Source of the DNA: Pseudomonas sputi
GTDB lineage: Bacteria; Pseudomonadota; Gammaproteobacteria; Pseudomonadales; Pseudomonadaceae
Direction: 5' to 3'
NCBI RefSeq assembly: GCF_021603585.1
Contig: NZ_BQHI01000006.1
Location: 293,870-357,869 of the forward strand
Length of the DNA stretch: 64,000 nucleotides
A program made the translations under genes and the position numbers. This document shows, piece by piece, positions 8,544-17,550 of this stretch; positions within the stretch are counted from its first letter, which is position 1, and each line of letters opens with the position of its first letter. The notes under the pieces were generated by a model that saw only the letters and a list, made by a program, of their open reading frames with translations, did no database searches and was not told the origin of the DNA.

Positions 8544-9308
8544 ATGAAACTCAGCGCTAACACGATTTTCATCACCGGCGGCACTTCCGGCATTGGCCGC
8601 GCTTTGGCCGAGGCGTTCCACCAGCGCGGCAATCAAGTCATCATCGCGGGGCGTCGCCAGGCCCTGCTGGATGAGATCGCCCGAGCCAACCCCGGAATCG
8701 ACACGGTGCAGCTGGACATCAATGACCCGCAGCAGATCAAGGCAGTCGCCCAGGAAGTCATACGCCGCCATCCCGCGCTGAACGTGATCATCAATAACGC
8801 CGGGATCATGCCGTTCGATAATCCCGCCTCGGGCGACTACGACGACGAACAGGCGGTGAGCCTGCTGCAAACCAACCTGCTCGGCCCGGTACGTGTCAGC
8901 GCTGCATTCGTCGAACACCTCAAGCGTCAACCCGAAGCCTTTATCATCAACAACAGCTCCGTGTTGGCCTACCTGCCGCTGGCCGCGACCGCGTTGTACT
9001 CGGCGACGAAGGCGGCCATTCATTCCTACTCGCTGTCGCAACGCTTCACCCTGCGCGACACCCGCGTAAAAGTGCTGGAGATTGCACCGCCGTGGGTCGA
9101 CACCGACCTGATTCACAAAAGCGGCGATGAGCGCGCCATGCCGCTCGACGAATTCATTCAGGAAACCCTGGAAAAACTCGAGACGGCGACCACTGAGGTG
9201 TTGGTGGATCGGGTTGTCCCGTTGCGCGCCAACCAGGGTATGAATGAGCACGCGCTGATCAACCAGTTCAACCAGGCACTGGTAGAGAACCCGATTCCGG
9301 TCGCCTGA
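8544..9308 (+). CDS. short-chain oxidoreductase, second SDR of the pair
   Basis: 254 residues, 23 bases after the first SDR and with AAAGGA before the ATG, so very likely co-transcribed. Motifs are TGGTSGIG (cofactor), NNAGIM, and the catalytic Ser with YSATK. The active-site region followed by PPWVDTDL is typical of DltE-like enzymes. It is paralogous in fold but clearly diverged from the neighbouring SDR. A strong hairpin with a T-rich tail follows, closing the operon. The substrate is unknown; control by the divergent AraC-type regulator is inferred from the arrangement. Confidence 0.9.
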   Translation: MKLSANTIFITGGTSGIGRALAEAFHQRGNQVIIAGRRQALLDEIARANPGIDTVQLDINDPQQIKAVAQEVIRRHPALNVIINNAGIMPFDNPASGDYDDEQAVSLLQTNLLGPVRVSAAFVEHLKRQPEAFIINNSSVLAYLPLAATALYSATKAAIHSYSLSQRFTLRDTRVKVLEIAPPWVDTDLIHKSGDERAMPLDEFIQETLEKLETATTEVLVDRVVPLRANQGMNEHALINQFNQALVENPIPVA

Positions 9309-9330
9309 GTCGAAGCCATCTGTCGTCAAG

Positions 9331-9374
9331 GCTGCCAGCCCTCCCTGATGGAAGGCTGGCAGCTTTGTATTTTC
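9331..9374 (+). terminator. rho-independent terminator after the SDR pair
   Basis: Perfect ten-base arms GCTGCCAGCC (9331-9340) and GGCTGGCAGC (9354-9363) are followed by TTTGTATTTT. The position, 23 bases after the second SDR stop, fits the end of the two-gene operon. Confidence 0.85.
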
Positions 9375-9672
9375 CGCAACATGCGGGAAGTCTTCCTGCG
9401 ATCTGCTTCTGCCTGAAGAAGGTCGCCGTGGTCACGAATACCTGAAGGTCATCTACGCGAACGATGTCTTCACGATGAAGCTGGCGCTGTTAGCCATTAG
9501 TCTAATCAGCCGAAGCCCGGGCGTGGCCACTACCTGTCAAAACTCCCACATCCCCTGGCAGAAAAGCGACTTTCAACCGCATTTCAATATCGCTTGCAGC
9601 CTCACAGGAACCTACCGTCCCCGATCCGACGCGCCTTCGAGCCGCAAACTACACTTCATTCTGATTTAGTGA
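9375..9672. other. intergenic stretch without a supported gene
   Basis: About 300 bases with no good gene. A 64-codon frame (9475-9669) has no ribosome site and unnatural composition. The frame extending upstream from it reads LLLPEEGRRGHEYLKVIYAND, which looks more protein-like than chance and could be a decayed gene end, but I recognise no family. Confidence 0.35.
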
Positions 9673-9702
9673 TTTAACTAGGTAGTTACCTAACTATATA
9701 AT
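9673..9702 (+). promoter_or_regulatory. gcd promoter with overlapping palindromes
   Basis: A perfect TATAAT (9697-9702) with a weak TTTAAC about 18 bases upstream lies 30 bases before the glucose dehydrogenase ATG. Between the two elements, TAGGTA-GT-TACCTA (9679-9692) and TAGTTA-CC-TAACTA (9683-9696) are two perfect palindromes offset by four bases. This placement in the spacer is that of a repressor operator. Confidence 0.6.
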
Positions 9703-9731
9703 GCTCGCCTCATTTCAACGGGACATTCAAC

Positions 9732-12137
9732 GTGAAGCAGAGTCAACGCCTCTCGGGCATATCAACATTCATTCTGGTCGGGCTGGGCGTGGTCATCGCT
9801 CTGCTCGGCCTGGCACTGGCCGCTGGCGGTGTGAAATTGGTCAGCCTGGGAGGCTCCTGGTACTTCCTGGTGGGTGGTCTGGCGATGGCCGTTTCCGGTC
9901 TGCTGATCGCGCGGCGCAAGCCTGCCGGTGCCTGGCTGTTCGCGGCGTTTCTGGTTGGGACCGCCATCTGGGCCGTGATCGACGCAGGACTTGTGTTCTG
10001 GCCAGTGTTCTCGCGCCTGTTCATGTTCAGCGCTGTGGGTCTGGTGGTCGCGCTGGTCTATCCGCTGCTCAAACGCGCCAATGGTGACGTTGCAGGTCGC
10101 GGTGCTTACGGCGTTGCGGCTGTTCTGGCCGTTGGACTGGCCGTGGCTGCCGGCAACATGTTCGTCGCGCACCCGACTGTCGCCCCGACCGGCACCGGCC
10201 CGGGCCTGACGCCGGTCGAGCCGGAAAAGGCGCAAAAAGACTGGGCGCATTACGGTAATACCGAGGGCGGCAGCCGCTTTGCCGCGCTGGATCAGATCAA
10301 TCGCAGCAACGTCGACAAGCTGAAAGTGGCGTGGACCTACCACACCGGCGACATCGCCGAGAGCGACGGCAATGGCGCCGAAGACCAGCTGACTCCGCTG
10401 CAGATCGGCAACAAGGTGTTCATTTGCACCCCGCACAACAACCTGATTGCGCTGGATGCCGATACCGGTAAAGAGCTCTGGAAAAACGCGATCAACGCTC
10501 AGTCCAAAGTCTGGCAGCGTTGCCGTGGCATGGCGTATTTCGACGCCAGCACCGCCGTCGTCAAACCGGCCAGCTCGCCAGTGACTGAAACCCCGACCGC
10601 TCCGGTCGCCAACTGCACGCGTCGTTTGCTGACGAATACCATCGACGCCCGCCTGATCGCGGTCGATGCCGACACTGGCGAGTTCTGCCGGGGTTTCGGC
10701 AACAACGGCCAGGTCGATCTGAAGGCTGGTCTGGGTGATGTCCCGGACAGTTACTATCAACTGTCCTCCGCGCCACTGATGGCCGGCACCACCGTGGTGG
10801 TTGGCGGTCGTGTGGCTGACAACGTGCAAACCGACATGCCAGGCGGCGTGATCCGCGGTTTCGACGTCATGACCGGTGCCATGCGCTGGGCCTTCGACCC
10901 GGGCAATCCAACCGATCGCAAGGCACCGGCAGACGGCAGCACCTATGTGCGCAGCACGCCGAACAGCTGGGCGCCGATGTCCTATGACCCGGCGACCAAT
11001 ACGATCTTCCTGCCGATGGGCAGTTCGTCCACCGACATCTATGGTGTCGAGCGCAGCAAACTCGATCACACCTACGGCGCCTCCGTCCTGGCGCTGGACG
11101 CCAACAGTGGCGAAGAAAAGTGGGTATTCCAGACCGTGCACAACGACCTCTGGGACTTCGACTTGCCGATGCAGCCAAGCCTGATCGACTTCACCAAGGA
11201 CGGTAAAACCGTGCCAGCGGTGGTCATCGGCACCAAGGCCGGGCAGATTTACGTGCTCGACCGCGCTACCGGCAAACCGTTGACCGACGTTAAAGAAGTG
11301 CCGGTCAAGGCTGCCAATATCCCCAACGAGCCGTACTCCCCTACCCAGCCGAAATCGGTGGGCATGCCGCAGATCGGCGCCCAGCACCTGACTGAATCGG
11401 ACATGTGGGGCGCCACGCCGTACGACCAGTTGCTGTGCCGGATCGATTTCAAGTCGATGCGTTACGACGGCTTGTACACCGCGCCGGGCACTGACAAATC
11501 CCTGAGTTTCCCGGGTTCGCTGGGCGGCATGAACTGGGGCAGCATCTCCACTGACCCGGTGCACGGTTTCATCTTCGTCAACGACATGCGCCTGGGCCTG
11601 TGGATTCAGATGATTCCGTCGCAGAACAAGGCTCAGGTCTCTTCCGGTGGCGAAGCGCTGAACACCGGCATGGGCGCGGTGCCGCTCAAGGGCACGCCTT
11701 ACGCCGTGAACAAAAACCGCTTCCTGTCGGTCGCCGGCATTCCGTGCCAGGCCCCGCCGTTCGGTACGCTGACCGCCATCGACATGAAAACCCAGAAAGT
11801 CGCGTGGCAAGTTCCGGTCGGCACCGTTGAAGACACCGGCCCGCTCGGCATCCGCATGCACCTGCCGATCAAGATCGGTCTGCCAACCCTCGGCGGCACG
11901 CTGTCGACTCAGGGCGGCCTGATCTTCATCGCCGGTACTCAAGACTTCTACCTGCGCGCGTTCAACAGCGCCAACGGTGAAGAAATCTGGAAAGCGCGTC
12001 TGCCGGTCGGCAGCCAGGGTGGCCCGATGACCTATGTGTCGCCGAAAACCGGCAAGCAATACGTGGTCATCACCGCCGGTGGCGCTCGCCAGTCGACCGA
12101 TCGCGGCGACTACGTGATGGCGTACGCCCTGCCGTAA
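9732..12137 (+). CDS. gcd: membrane-bound PQQ-dependent glucose dehydrogenase
   Basis: 801 residues, the normal length for this quinoprotein. The first about 150 residues contain five hydrophobic segments that anchor it in the inner membrane and pass electrons to ubiquinone. The remainder is a periplasmic eight-bladed propeller starting at WAHYGNTEGGSRFAALDQIN, with the repeated Trp-docking motifs (GEEKWVFQTVHNDLWDFD, GGPMTYV) that bind PQQ. It oxidises glucose to gluconolactone outside the cytoplasm, the entry to the gluconate/2-ketogluconate route of Pseudomonas. A carbohydrate porin follows 84 bases later, and an exported aldose-epimerase-like protein is convergent. PQQ biosynthesis genes are not in the window. 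Confidence 0.95.
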   Translation: MKQSQRLSGISTFILVGLGVVIALLGLALAAGGVKLVSLGGSWYFLVGGLAMAVSGLLIARRKPAGAWLFAAFLVGTAIWAVIDAGLVFWPVFSRLFMFSAVGLVVALVYPLLKRANGDVAGRGAYGVAAVLAVGLAVAAGNMFVAHPTVAPTGTGPGLTPVEPEKAQKDWAHYGNTEGGSRFAALDQINRSNVDKLKVAWTYHTGDIAESDGNGAEDQLTPLQIGNKVFICTPHNNLIALDADTGKELWKNAINAQSKVWQRCRGMAYFDASTAVVKPASSPVTETPTAPVANCTRRLLTNTIDARLIAVDADTGEFCRGFGNNGQVDLKAGLGDVPDSYYQLSSAPLMAGTTVVVGGRVADNVQTDMPGGVIRGFDVMTGAMRWAFDPGNPTDRKAPADGSTYVRSTPNSWAPMSYDPATNTIFLPMGSSSTDIYGVERSKLDHTYGASVLALDANSGEEKWVFQTVHNDLWDFDLPMQPSLIDFTKDGKTVPAVVIGTKAGQIYVLDRATGKPLTDVKEVPVKAANIPNEPYSPTQPKSVGMPQIGAQHLTESDMWGATPYDQLLCRIDFKSMRYDGLYTAPGTDKSLSFPGSLGGMNWGSISTDPVHGFIFVNDMRLGLWIQMIPSQNKAQVSSGGEALNTGMGAVPLKGTPYAVNKNRFLSVAGIPCQAPPFGTLTAIDMKTQKVAWQVPVGTVEDTGPLGIRMHLPIKIGLPTLGGTLSTQGGLIFIAGTQDFYLRAFNSANGEEIWKARLPVGSQGGPMTYVSPKTGKQYVVITAGGARQSTDRGDYVMAYALP

Positions 12138-12221
12138 ACCGCAGCGTCCCCCTTCACTTCACTTGTGCGCGGCACCTTCGGGTGTCGCGTCGTTTCATGT
12201 CCTTCGTTCTGGATTTGCGCA

Positions 12222-13520
12222 ATGTCATTGGCTGTTCGCTTTTCTCACGCCGGGGTTTTCACCGGCATGCTGTTCGGTCTCACCTGCGGCGCTGTCCTGC
12301 CCGCTCTTGCCGACACCGATTCAAACGTGTTCACCCGCAACACCCTGACCGGCGACTGGGGCGGCCTGCGCCACCAGCTCGACGAAGACGGCATCAAGTT
12401 CACCGGTGATTACACCGGCGAAACCGCCTACAACGCCGATGGCGGCCTGCATCGCTCGGCGCGTTACTCGCAAAACATCAAACTCGGCGCGCAGTTCGAC
12501 CTGAGCAAGCTGTACGGCGTGGACAACGCCGGCAAGATTCAGCTGACCATCAACGATCGACGCGGCAACAGTGCCTCCGAAGACCTGGTCGGCAACCGTT
12601 TGCCGATCCAGGAAAACTACGGCGGCCTCTACACCCGCCTGACCGAGCTGAGCTACGAGCGCAGCCTGTTGACCCCGGCGCTGAACGTCAAACTCGGCTA
12701 CATGGCCATGGGCAACGACCTCGGCGGGCTGGACAGCGGCATTCTCTGCAACTTCATGAACGCCGGTTTCTGCGGCCATCCGCTGAACATGTCCGGTGGC
12801 AGCGGCTGGACCAACTACCCCAACGCGCATCTGGGTGTGCGGGTGAAATACGACCTGTCCCCGGCCTGGCAACTGCGCGTGGCCGCGTTCAATGTCGATC
12901 CGCAAAGTAACGGCAATTCCAGCCGTGCCTGGCACCTGGGCCCGAAACACACCACCGGCACCGTGGTGCCGATCGAGCTGGTCTACAAGCAGGCAGGCAA
13001 ACTGCCGGGCGAGTACAAGGTGGGTTATTACTACGACAGCTCCGACGTCAAACGCATCGGCAGTGACAAGGAAGTGTCCGGGCGCGGCGGTCACTACGTC
13101 CTGATCGACCAGACCGTCTGGGCTTCGGACACCTCGGAAGGGCGCAGCCTGCATGCCTTCGGCCAATACTCGGCGGCCAGCGAAGCGGCTTCGCCGTTCA
13201 GCAAGTGGTACGGCACCGGCCTGGTTCTGTACAAGCCTTTTGAAGGCCGCCCGCGTGACACTGTGGCGTTGGGCTACGGCCGCGCAGTGCCGAACCCGCG
13301 CAGCCGCGATGTACTGCAGGACACCGCCGTGGCCAATGGCGCCGCGTTCCCCAATCTGGACAGCGCCGAACAATTGATCGAACTCGGCTACGGCTATCAA
13401 GCCACTCCATGGCTGACGCTGCGCCCGAATGTGCAATACATCATCGAACCGGGCGCGTTCTCCGGGCAGGACATCGACAATGCGTTGGTGTTTGGATTGC
13501 AGGTGAAAGCTGCGCTCTGA
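12222..13520 (+). CDS. oprB: carbohydrate-selective porin, OprB family
   Basis: 432 residues from MSLAVRFSHAG; the frame opens at 12165 but this ATG gives a proper signal peptide ending in LPALA-DTD. The mature start NVFTRNTLTGDWGGLRHQLDEDG is the typical OprB opening, and the protein continues as amphipathic beta strands. The penultimate strand carries the conserved WLTLRPNVQYIIEPG. The protein should form a 16-stranded outer-membrane channel for glucose and other sugars. Its position directly after gcd suggests that it feeds substrate to the periplasmic dehydrogenase. Several OprB paralogues exist in this genus, so the symbol is by family. Confidence 0.88.
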   Translation: MSLAVRFSHAGVFTGMLFGLTCGAVLPALADTDSNVFTRNTLTGDWGGLRHQLDEDGIKFTGDYTGETAYNADGGLHRSARYSQNIKLGAQFDLSKLYGVDNAGKIQLTINDRRGNSASEDLVGNRLPIQENYGGLYTRLTELSYERSLLTPALNVKLGYMAMGNDLGGLDSGILCNFMNAGFCGHPLNMSGGSGWTNYPNAHLGVRVKYDLSPAWQLRVAAFNVDPQSNGNSSRAWHLGPKHTTGTVVPIELVYKQAGKLPGEYKVGYYYDSSDVKRIGSDKEVSGRGGHYVLIDQTVWASDTSEGRSLHAFGQYSAASEAASPFSKWYGTGLVLYKPFEGRPRDTVALGYGRAVPNPRSRDVLQDTAVANGAAFPNLDSAEQLIELGYGYQATPWLTLRPNVQYIIEPGAFSGQDIDNALVFGLQVKAAL

Positions 13521-13549
13521 CGCCGACGATCTCTGATCGTGAATGACTG

Positions 13550-13565
13550 ACTTGGCCGGCCAAGT
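13550..13565. repeat. perfect 16-base palindrome after oprB
   Basis: ACTTGGCC/GGCCAAGT is perfectly self-complementary with no loop, 29 bases after the oprB stop and about 140 bases before the convergent epimerase-like gene ends. There is no T-run, so it is not an ordinary terminator. It could be a protein-binding site. Confidence 0.4.
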
Positions 13566-13708
13566 GCCGGCAGTCTCTGTCATTGCGAGCAGCCCATCGA
13601 CAGCTCAAGGTCGCGCACTGGCTGGCGGACCTTGTAGCAGCCGACGGAATCGGGCCCGAACACTTGGCCGAGGTGCTGCGGTATCGGCCAAGAACGCTCC
13701 AGCCGGTG

Positions 13709-14923
13709 TCAGCCCTTGGTCAGGTCAACCAACGGCGCCTGCCGCACCTCAGTCTCCCGCCCGCCCTGAATCTCGCTCACCTGCTTCAAGGCCTTGTCCA
13801 CGGCCGCCTTATCCGCCAACAAGCTGTAGCTGATGCGGAAGTTTTTGTGTTCCTTCGGCCCGATGGTGGGGACCAGGTTCAGTGGGCGCTGATAACGGCG
13901 GTTGTAGGAAAAACTTGTCCCCGGCTCCAGCCCGGTGACGTAACCCTGACCTTGGGTATCGGTGTTCTTCCACAGGGAAAACACCGGCAATGTTTGCGTA
14001 TTGAAGCCAACCGAAACGCCCAGGCTGCCGGCCTTGTTATGCAACACGGTCAACGTATCGCCCTTGGCATCGGCATACGGCACCACGTTGTAAACCGTTT
14101 CGTCGTAGTCCTTGGTCGGTGCGCGGTAGGTTTGCCATTCAGCCAAATCGCTCTGGGCCTTGTCGTTGAACGGCGACACCTGTTTCACCGGCGCGGCAAA
14201 ACGAGCGCCTTGCTCCAGAAACGGGGTGCTGAAGTTGCTGTGGTACAGCGCCTGGTATTCCTTCGGATAGTCGCCGTTGTTGGTCAGGGTGTCGTTGAGG
14301 GCGAACACGACGCTGCCCGGTTCAGTGACCAGTTCGGTGGCGACGGAGAAGTCGACTTTCTTGAACGCCTGCTCTTTCAGTTCACCGCGCAGGGTGATGG
14401 CGTACGGTGGCGTTTCATCGATGTGCAGGGTGACTTTGTTCGCCGGAATGTTGGCAGCCCGACCGTGCAGGGTCAGCAGTTCGCCGTTGTCGACGCCGGG
14501 GTGGCCGACCCATTCGTATCCGCAGCGGGTCACCAGCTCATTGAAACCCTCCAGCCAACCCAGACCGCCGCGGCCATTGAGTTCGATGAAGGACGGATTG
14601 ACCACCTCCTTGACTGGCGAATCCCAACCCATTCGCACATTGCCGACCGAGGCCTGCAAGACGTTCATTCCTCGCGTCGGCACCACCGAGAGTTTCATCG
14701 TGCCGTTATCGATGTCGACAATGCTGACGCCCTCCTGCCGACCGCCATGCAAGGTACGCAGGCTGACGCTGAAGGGTTTGTCGGTTTTCACGCCGAGTTG
14801 CTGGCTGGTGATCTGCCAGTTCTGAGCGGCTTTGTCGGTGTCGAGCAGAACGTAATCCCAGGCCATGGCGTGGGAGGCAGCGGACAGTGCGCTGAGGGCA
14901 ACAACGAGTTTGAGCGGGGTCAT
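13709..14923 (-). CDS. exported aldose 1-epimerase-like protein (DUF4432)
   Basis: 404 residues from MTPLKLVVALSALSAASHAMA, a clear Sec signal peptide with AAAGG upstream; the frame is open for another 330 codons upstream, but that part overlaps the next gene and has unnatural composition. The mature protein is a galactose-mutarotase-like beta-sandwich: VVPTRGMNVL, the conserved glycine-rich GGLGWLEGFNEL, the His of LTLHGRAAN, and a late YNRRYQRP. DUF4432 proteins are predicted sugar epimerases and are usually cytoplasmic. Here export and the position convergent to gcd-oprB suggest a periplasmic mutarotase acting on glucose. Activity is inferred. Confidence 0.82.
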   Translation of the reverse strand: MTPLKLVVALSALSAASHAMAWDYVLLDTDKAAQNWQITSQQLGVKTDKPFSVSLRTLHGGRQEGVSIVDIDNGTMKLSVVPTRGMNVLQASVGNVRMGWDSPVKEVVNPSFIELNGRGGLGWLEGFNELVTRCGYEWVGHPGVDNGELLTLHGRAANIPANKVTLHIDETPPYAITLRGELKEQAFKKVDFSVATELVTEPGSVVFALNDTLTNNGDYPKEYQALYHSNFSTPFLEQGARFAAPVKQVSPFNDKAQSDLAEWQTYRAPTKDYDETVYNVVPYADAKGDTLTVLHNKAGSLGVSVGFNTQTLPVFSLWKNTDTQGQGYVTGLEPGTSFSYNRRYQRPLNLVPTIGPKEHKNFRISYSLLADKAAVDKALKQVSEIQGGRETEVRQAPLVDLTKG

Positions 14924-15090
14924 GGCAGCAGCCTTTCTTGGAGTTGTAACCTTTTTTATAAACGTGATGAAACGTTTCAGCAAGCATAAAAAAAGCGACG
15001 CAACGGCGGTTCCAGGAAAGGATCGGACAAACCGCAAATCGCAGACCGCCAGTTGATGGGCTCGAAGGCCTTCTTTCATCTTCGCATCAC

Positions 15091-15125
15091 AAAAACAAAC
15101 GCCCCGAACAAGTCGGGGCGTTTGT
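15091..15125 (-). terminator. rho-independent terminator of the OsmC-YcaO gene
   Basis: Thirteen-base perfect arms (15095-15107 and 15113-15125, core CGCCCCGA/TCGGGGCG) enclose a five-base loop. Read leftwards, the hairpin is followed by a T-run, 23 bases beyond the stop of the OsmC-YcaO gene. Confidence 0.88.
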
Positions 15126-15147
15126 CGTGTGCGCGCTGCAAAAACAA

Positions 15148-17343
15148 TCAACCCGCGACGTGGGCTCGCGCCGCGTGCAGTTTCTTGTAGCTCTCGATCA
15201 GGCGCAGGTGTCGATCCAGCCCTTCCAGCTTCATGCTGGTGGGCGTCAGACCGTAGAAGCGCACGCTGCCGTTGACCGAGCCGATCGCCGCATCCATGCG
15301 TTCGTCGCCGAACATGCGGCGGAAGTTGGCTTCGTAATCTTCCAGCTGCAGATCCTCGTCCAGTTCCATTTCCAGCACGACGTTGACTGCTTGATAGAAC
15401 AGACCACGCTCGACCGTGTTGTCGTTGTATTGCAGAAAGGCTTCGACCAGATCCTTGGCCTGCTCGAACTTCTGCAAGGCGAGGTAAATCAGCAGGCGCA
15501 ATTCCAGGATGGTCAACTTGCCCCATGGCGTGTTGTCGTCGAACTCGATGCCGATCAGCGTGGTGATATCGGTGTAGTCGTCCAGCTCGCTGTGTTCCAG
15601 GCCTTTGACGAGGTTGCGCAGGCCGACTTTGCTCAGGTTGTGCAGGTTGAGGATGTCGGCACGGAACTGCAGCGCTTTGTTGGTGTTGTCCCAGATCAGG
15701 TCTTCTACCGGGTAGATCTCCGAATAGTCCGGCACCAGAATACGGCAGGCCTTGGCGCCGATGTGCTCGTAGACCGCCATGTAGACTTCCTTGCCCATGT
15801 CTTCGAGGATGCCGAACAGCGTCGCGGCATCTTCGGCGTTGGAGTTTTCGCCATTGCCGGAGAAGTCCCACTCGACGAATTCGAAGTCGGCCTTCGCGCT
15901 GAAGAACCGCCACGACACCACGCCGCTGGAATCGATGAAGTGCTCGACGAAGTTGTTCGGCTCAGTCACGGCCTGGCCCGAGAAGGTCGGCTGTGGCAGG
16001 TCGTTGAGGCCTTCGAAGCTGCGGCCCTGCAGCAACTCGGTAAGGCTGCGTTCCAGCGCCACTTCGAAACTCGGGTGCGCGCCGAACGAGGCGAACACGC
16101 CACCGGTGCGCGGGTTCATCAGCGTCACGCACATCACCGGGAATTCACCGCCCAGCGATGCGTCCTTGACCAGCACCGGGAAGCCCTGCTCTTCCAGCGC
16201 CTTGATCCCGGCGAGGATGCCCGGGTATTTCGCCAGCACCTCTTGCGGCACATCCGGCAGGGCCATTTCGCCCTCGAGGATTTCGCGCTTGACCGCCCGT
16301 TCGAAGATTTCCGACAGGCACTGCACCTGGGCTTCGGCCAGGGTGTTGCCGGCGCTCATGCCGTTGCTCAGAAACAGGTTTTCGATCAGGTTGGACGGGA
16401 AATACACCACCTCACCGTCGGACTGACGCACGAACGGCAGCGAGCAAATGCCGCGCTGGGTGTTGCCGGAGTTGGTGTCGTACAGGTGCGAGCCGCGCAG
16501 TTCGCCGTCGCGGTTGTAAATACCGAGGCAATATTCGTCGAGGATCTCTACGGGCAACTCATCTTTGGCGCCCGGTTTGAACCAGCGCTCGTCTGGATAA
16601 TGCACAAACTCGGCATTGGCGATCTCTTCGCCCCAGAACTGATCGTTGTAGAAGAAGTTGCAGTTCAGCCGCTCGATGAATTCGCCCAGCGCCGAGGCCA
16701 GCGCACCCTCTTTGGTCGCGCCCTTGCCGTTGGTGAAGCACATCGGCGACTGCGCATCGCGGATGTGCAATGACCAGACGTTAGGCACGATGTTGCGCCA
16801 CGAAGCGATTTCGATCTTCATGCCCAGGTCGGCCAGAATCCCCGACATGTTGGCGATGGTTTGTTCCAGCGGCAGGTCCTTGCCGGCAATGCAGGTGCCC
16901 GCGCCTGAGGTGGAAACCGGCATCAGCAAGGCCTGGGCATCGGCGTCGAGGTTCTCGACTTCCTCGATCACAAACTCTGGCCCGGCCTGCACCACCTTCT
17001 TCACCGTGCAACGGTCGATCGAGCGCAGGATGCCCTGGCGATCCTTCTCGGAGATGTCCGCCGGCAGCTCGACCTGGATCTTGAAGATCTGGTTGTAGCG
17101 GTTTTCCGGATCGACAATGTTGTTCTGCGACAGACGAATGTTTTCAGTCGGGATATTGCGGGTGCTGCAGTACAACTTTACGAAGTAAGCCGCGCACAAG
17201 GCCGACGACGCCAGGAAATAGTCGAACGGACCCGGTGCAGAGCCATCGCCCTTGTAACGGATCGGTTGATCGGCCACCACCGTGAAGTCATCGAACTTGG
17301 CTTCGAGTCGGAGGTTGTCGAGAAAATTGACCTTGATTTCCAT
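15148..17343 (-). CDS. ycaO: OsmC/YcaO fusion protein
   Basis: 731 residues. Residues 1-140 form an OsmC-like domain (GDGSAPGPFDYFLASSALCAAYFVKLY), a fold usually linked to peroxide or thiol chemistry. From about residue 160 comes a YcaO domain, whose family members use ATP to activate backbone amides; ATP-site acidic stretches such as GALASALGEFIERLNC and LSEIFERAVKRE are visible. The C-terminal about 150 residues are helical, TPR-like. E. coli YcaO is implicated in beta-methylthiolation of ribosomal protein S12 with RimO. The gene stands alone with no peptide precursor or dehydrogenase nearby, which argues against a natural-product role. It ends in a strong terminator. Confidence 0.87.
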   Translation of the reverse strand: MEIKVNFLDNLRLEAKFDDFTVVADQPIRYKGDGSAPGPFDYFLASSALCAAYFVKLYCSTRNIPTENIRLSQNNIVDPENRYNQIFKIQVELPADISEKDRQGILRSIDRCTVKKVVQAGPEFVIEEVENLDADAQALLMPVSTSGAGTCIAGKDLPLEQTIANMSGILADLGMKIEIASWRNIVPNVWSLHIRDAQSPMCFTNGKGATKEGALASALGEFIERLNCNFFYNDQFWGEEIANAEFVHYPDERWFKPGAKDELPVEILDEYCLGIYNRDGELRGSHLYDTNSGNTQRGICSLPFVRQSDGEVVYFPSNLIENLFLSNGMSAGNTLAEAQVQCLSEIFERAVKREILEGEMALPDVPQEVLAKYPGILAGIKALEEQGFPVLVKDASLGGEFPVMCVTLMNPRTGGVFASFGAHPSFEVALERSLTELLQGRSFEGLNDLPQPTFSGQAVTEPNNFVEHFIDSSGVVSWRFFSAKADFEFVEWDFSGNGENSNAEDAATLFGILEDMGKEVYMAVYEHIGAKACRILVPDYSEIYPVEDLIWDNTNKALQFRADILNLHNLSKVGLRNLVKGLEHSELDDYTDITTLIGIEFDDNTPWGKLTILELRLLIYLALQKFEQAKDLVEAFLQYNDNTVERGLFYQAVNVVLEMELDEDLQLEDYEANFRRMFGDERMDAAIGSVNGSVRFYGLTPTSMKLEGLDRHLRLIESYKKLHAARAHVAG

Positions 17344-17550
17344 GCGGGTTACCAGAATAGCGGGCTAAACAAATTGGCCGCCATTATCCGGCTTTTGAGC
17401 GTGAAGTCTTGTGCTTTGAGCAATCCATCCTGAGCCGGCCGGCGGAACATGACGCTTGTTCACACATTCAACTCAGCACATGCGCTCAATCGCCGGCAGC
17501 CGATCCGCGTGAACATGGCGTCATCTTCCGCCAATCCTGGTTGCTGACAC

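Noticed and set aside
9475-9669. 64-codon ORF in the gap before gcd
   Set aside because: No ribosome site, no family resemblance, and it runs into the gcd promoter.
9762-12059. 765-codon open frame antisense to gcd
   Set aside because: It is a shadow of a GC-rich gene: His/Arg/Gln/Val-rich composition, no ribosome site, and fully opposite a well-supported enzyme.
14924-15913. 330-codon upstream extension of the epimerase-like gene
   Set aside because: It overlaps the end of the OsmC-YcaO gene and a terminator, is Arg/Gln-rich, and a signal peptide starts at 14923.
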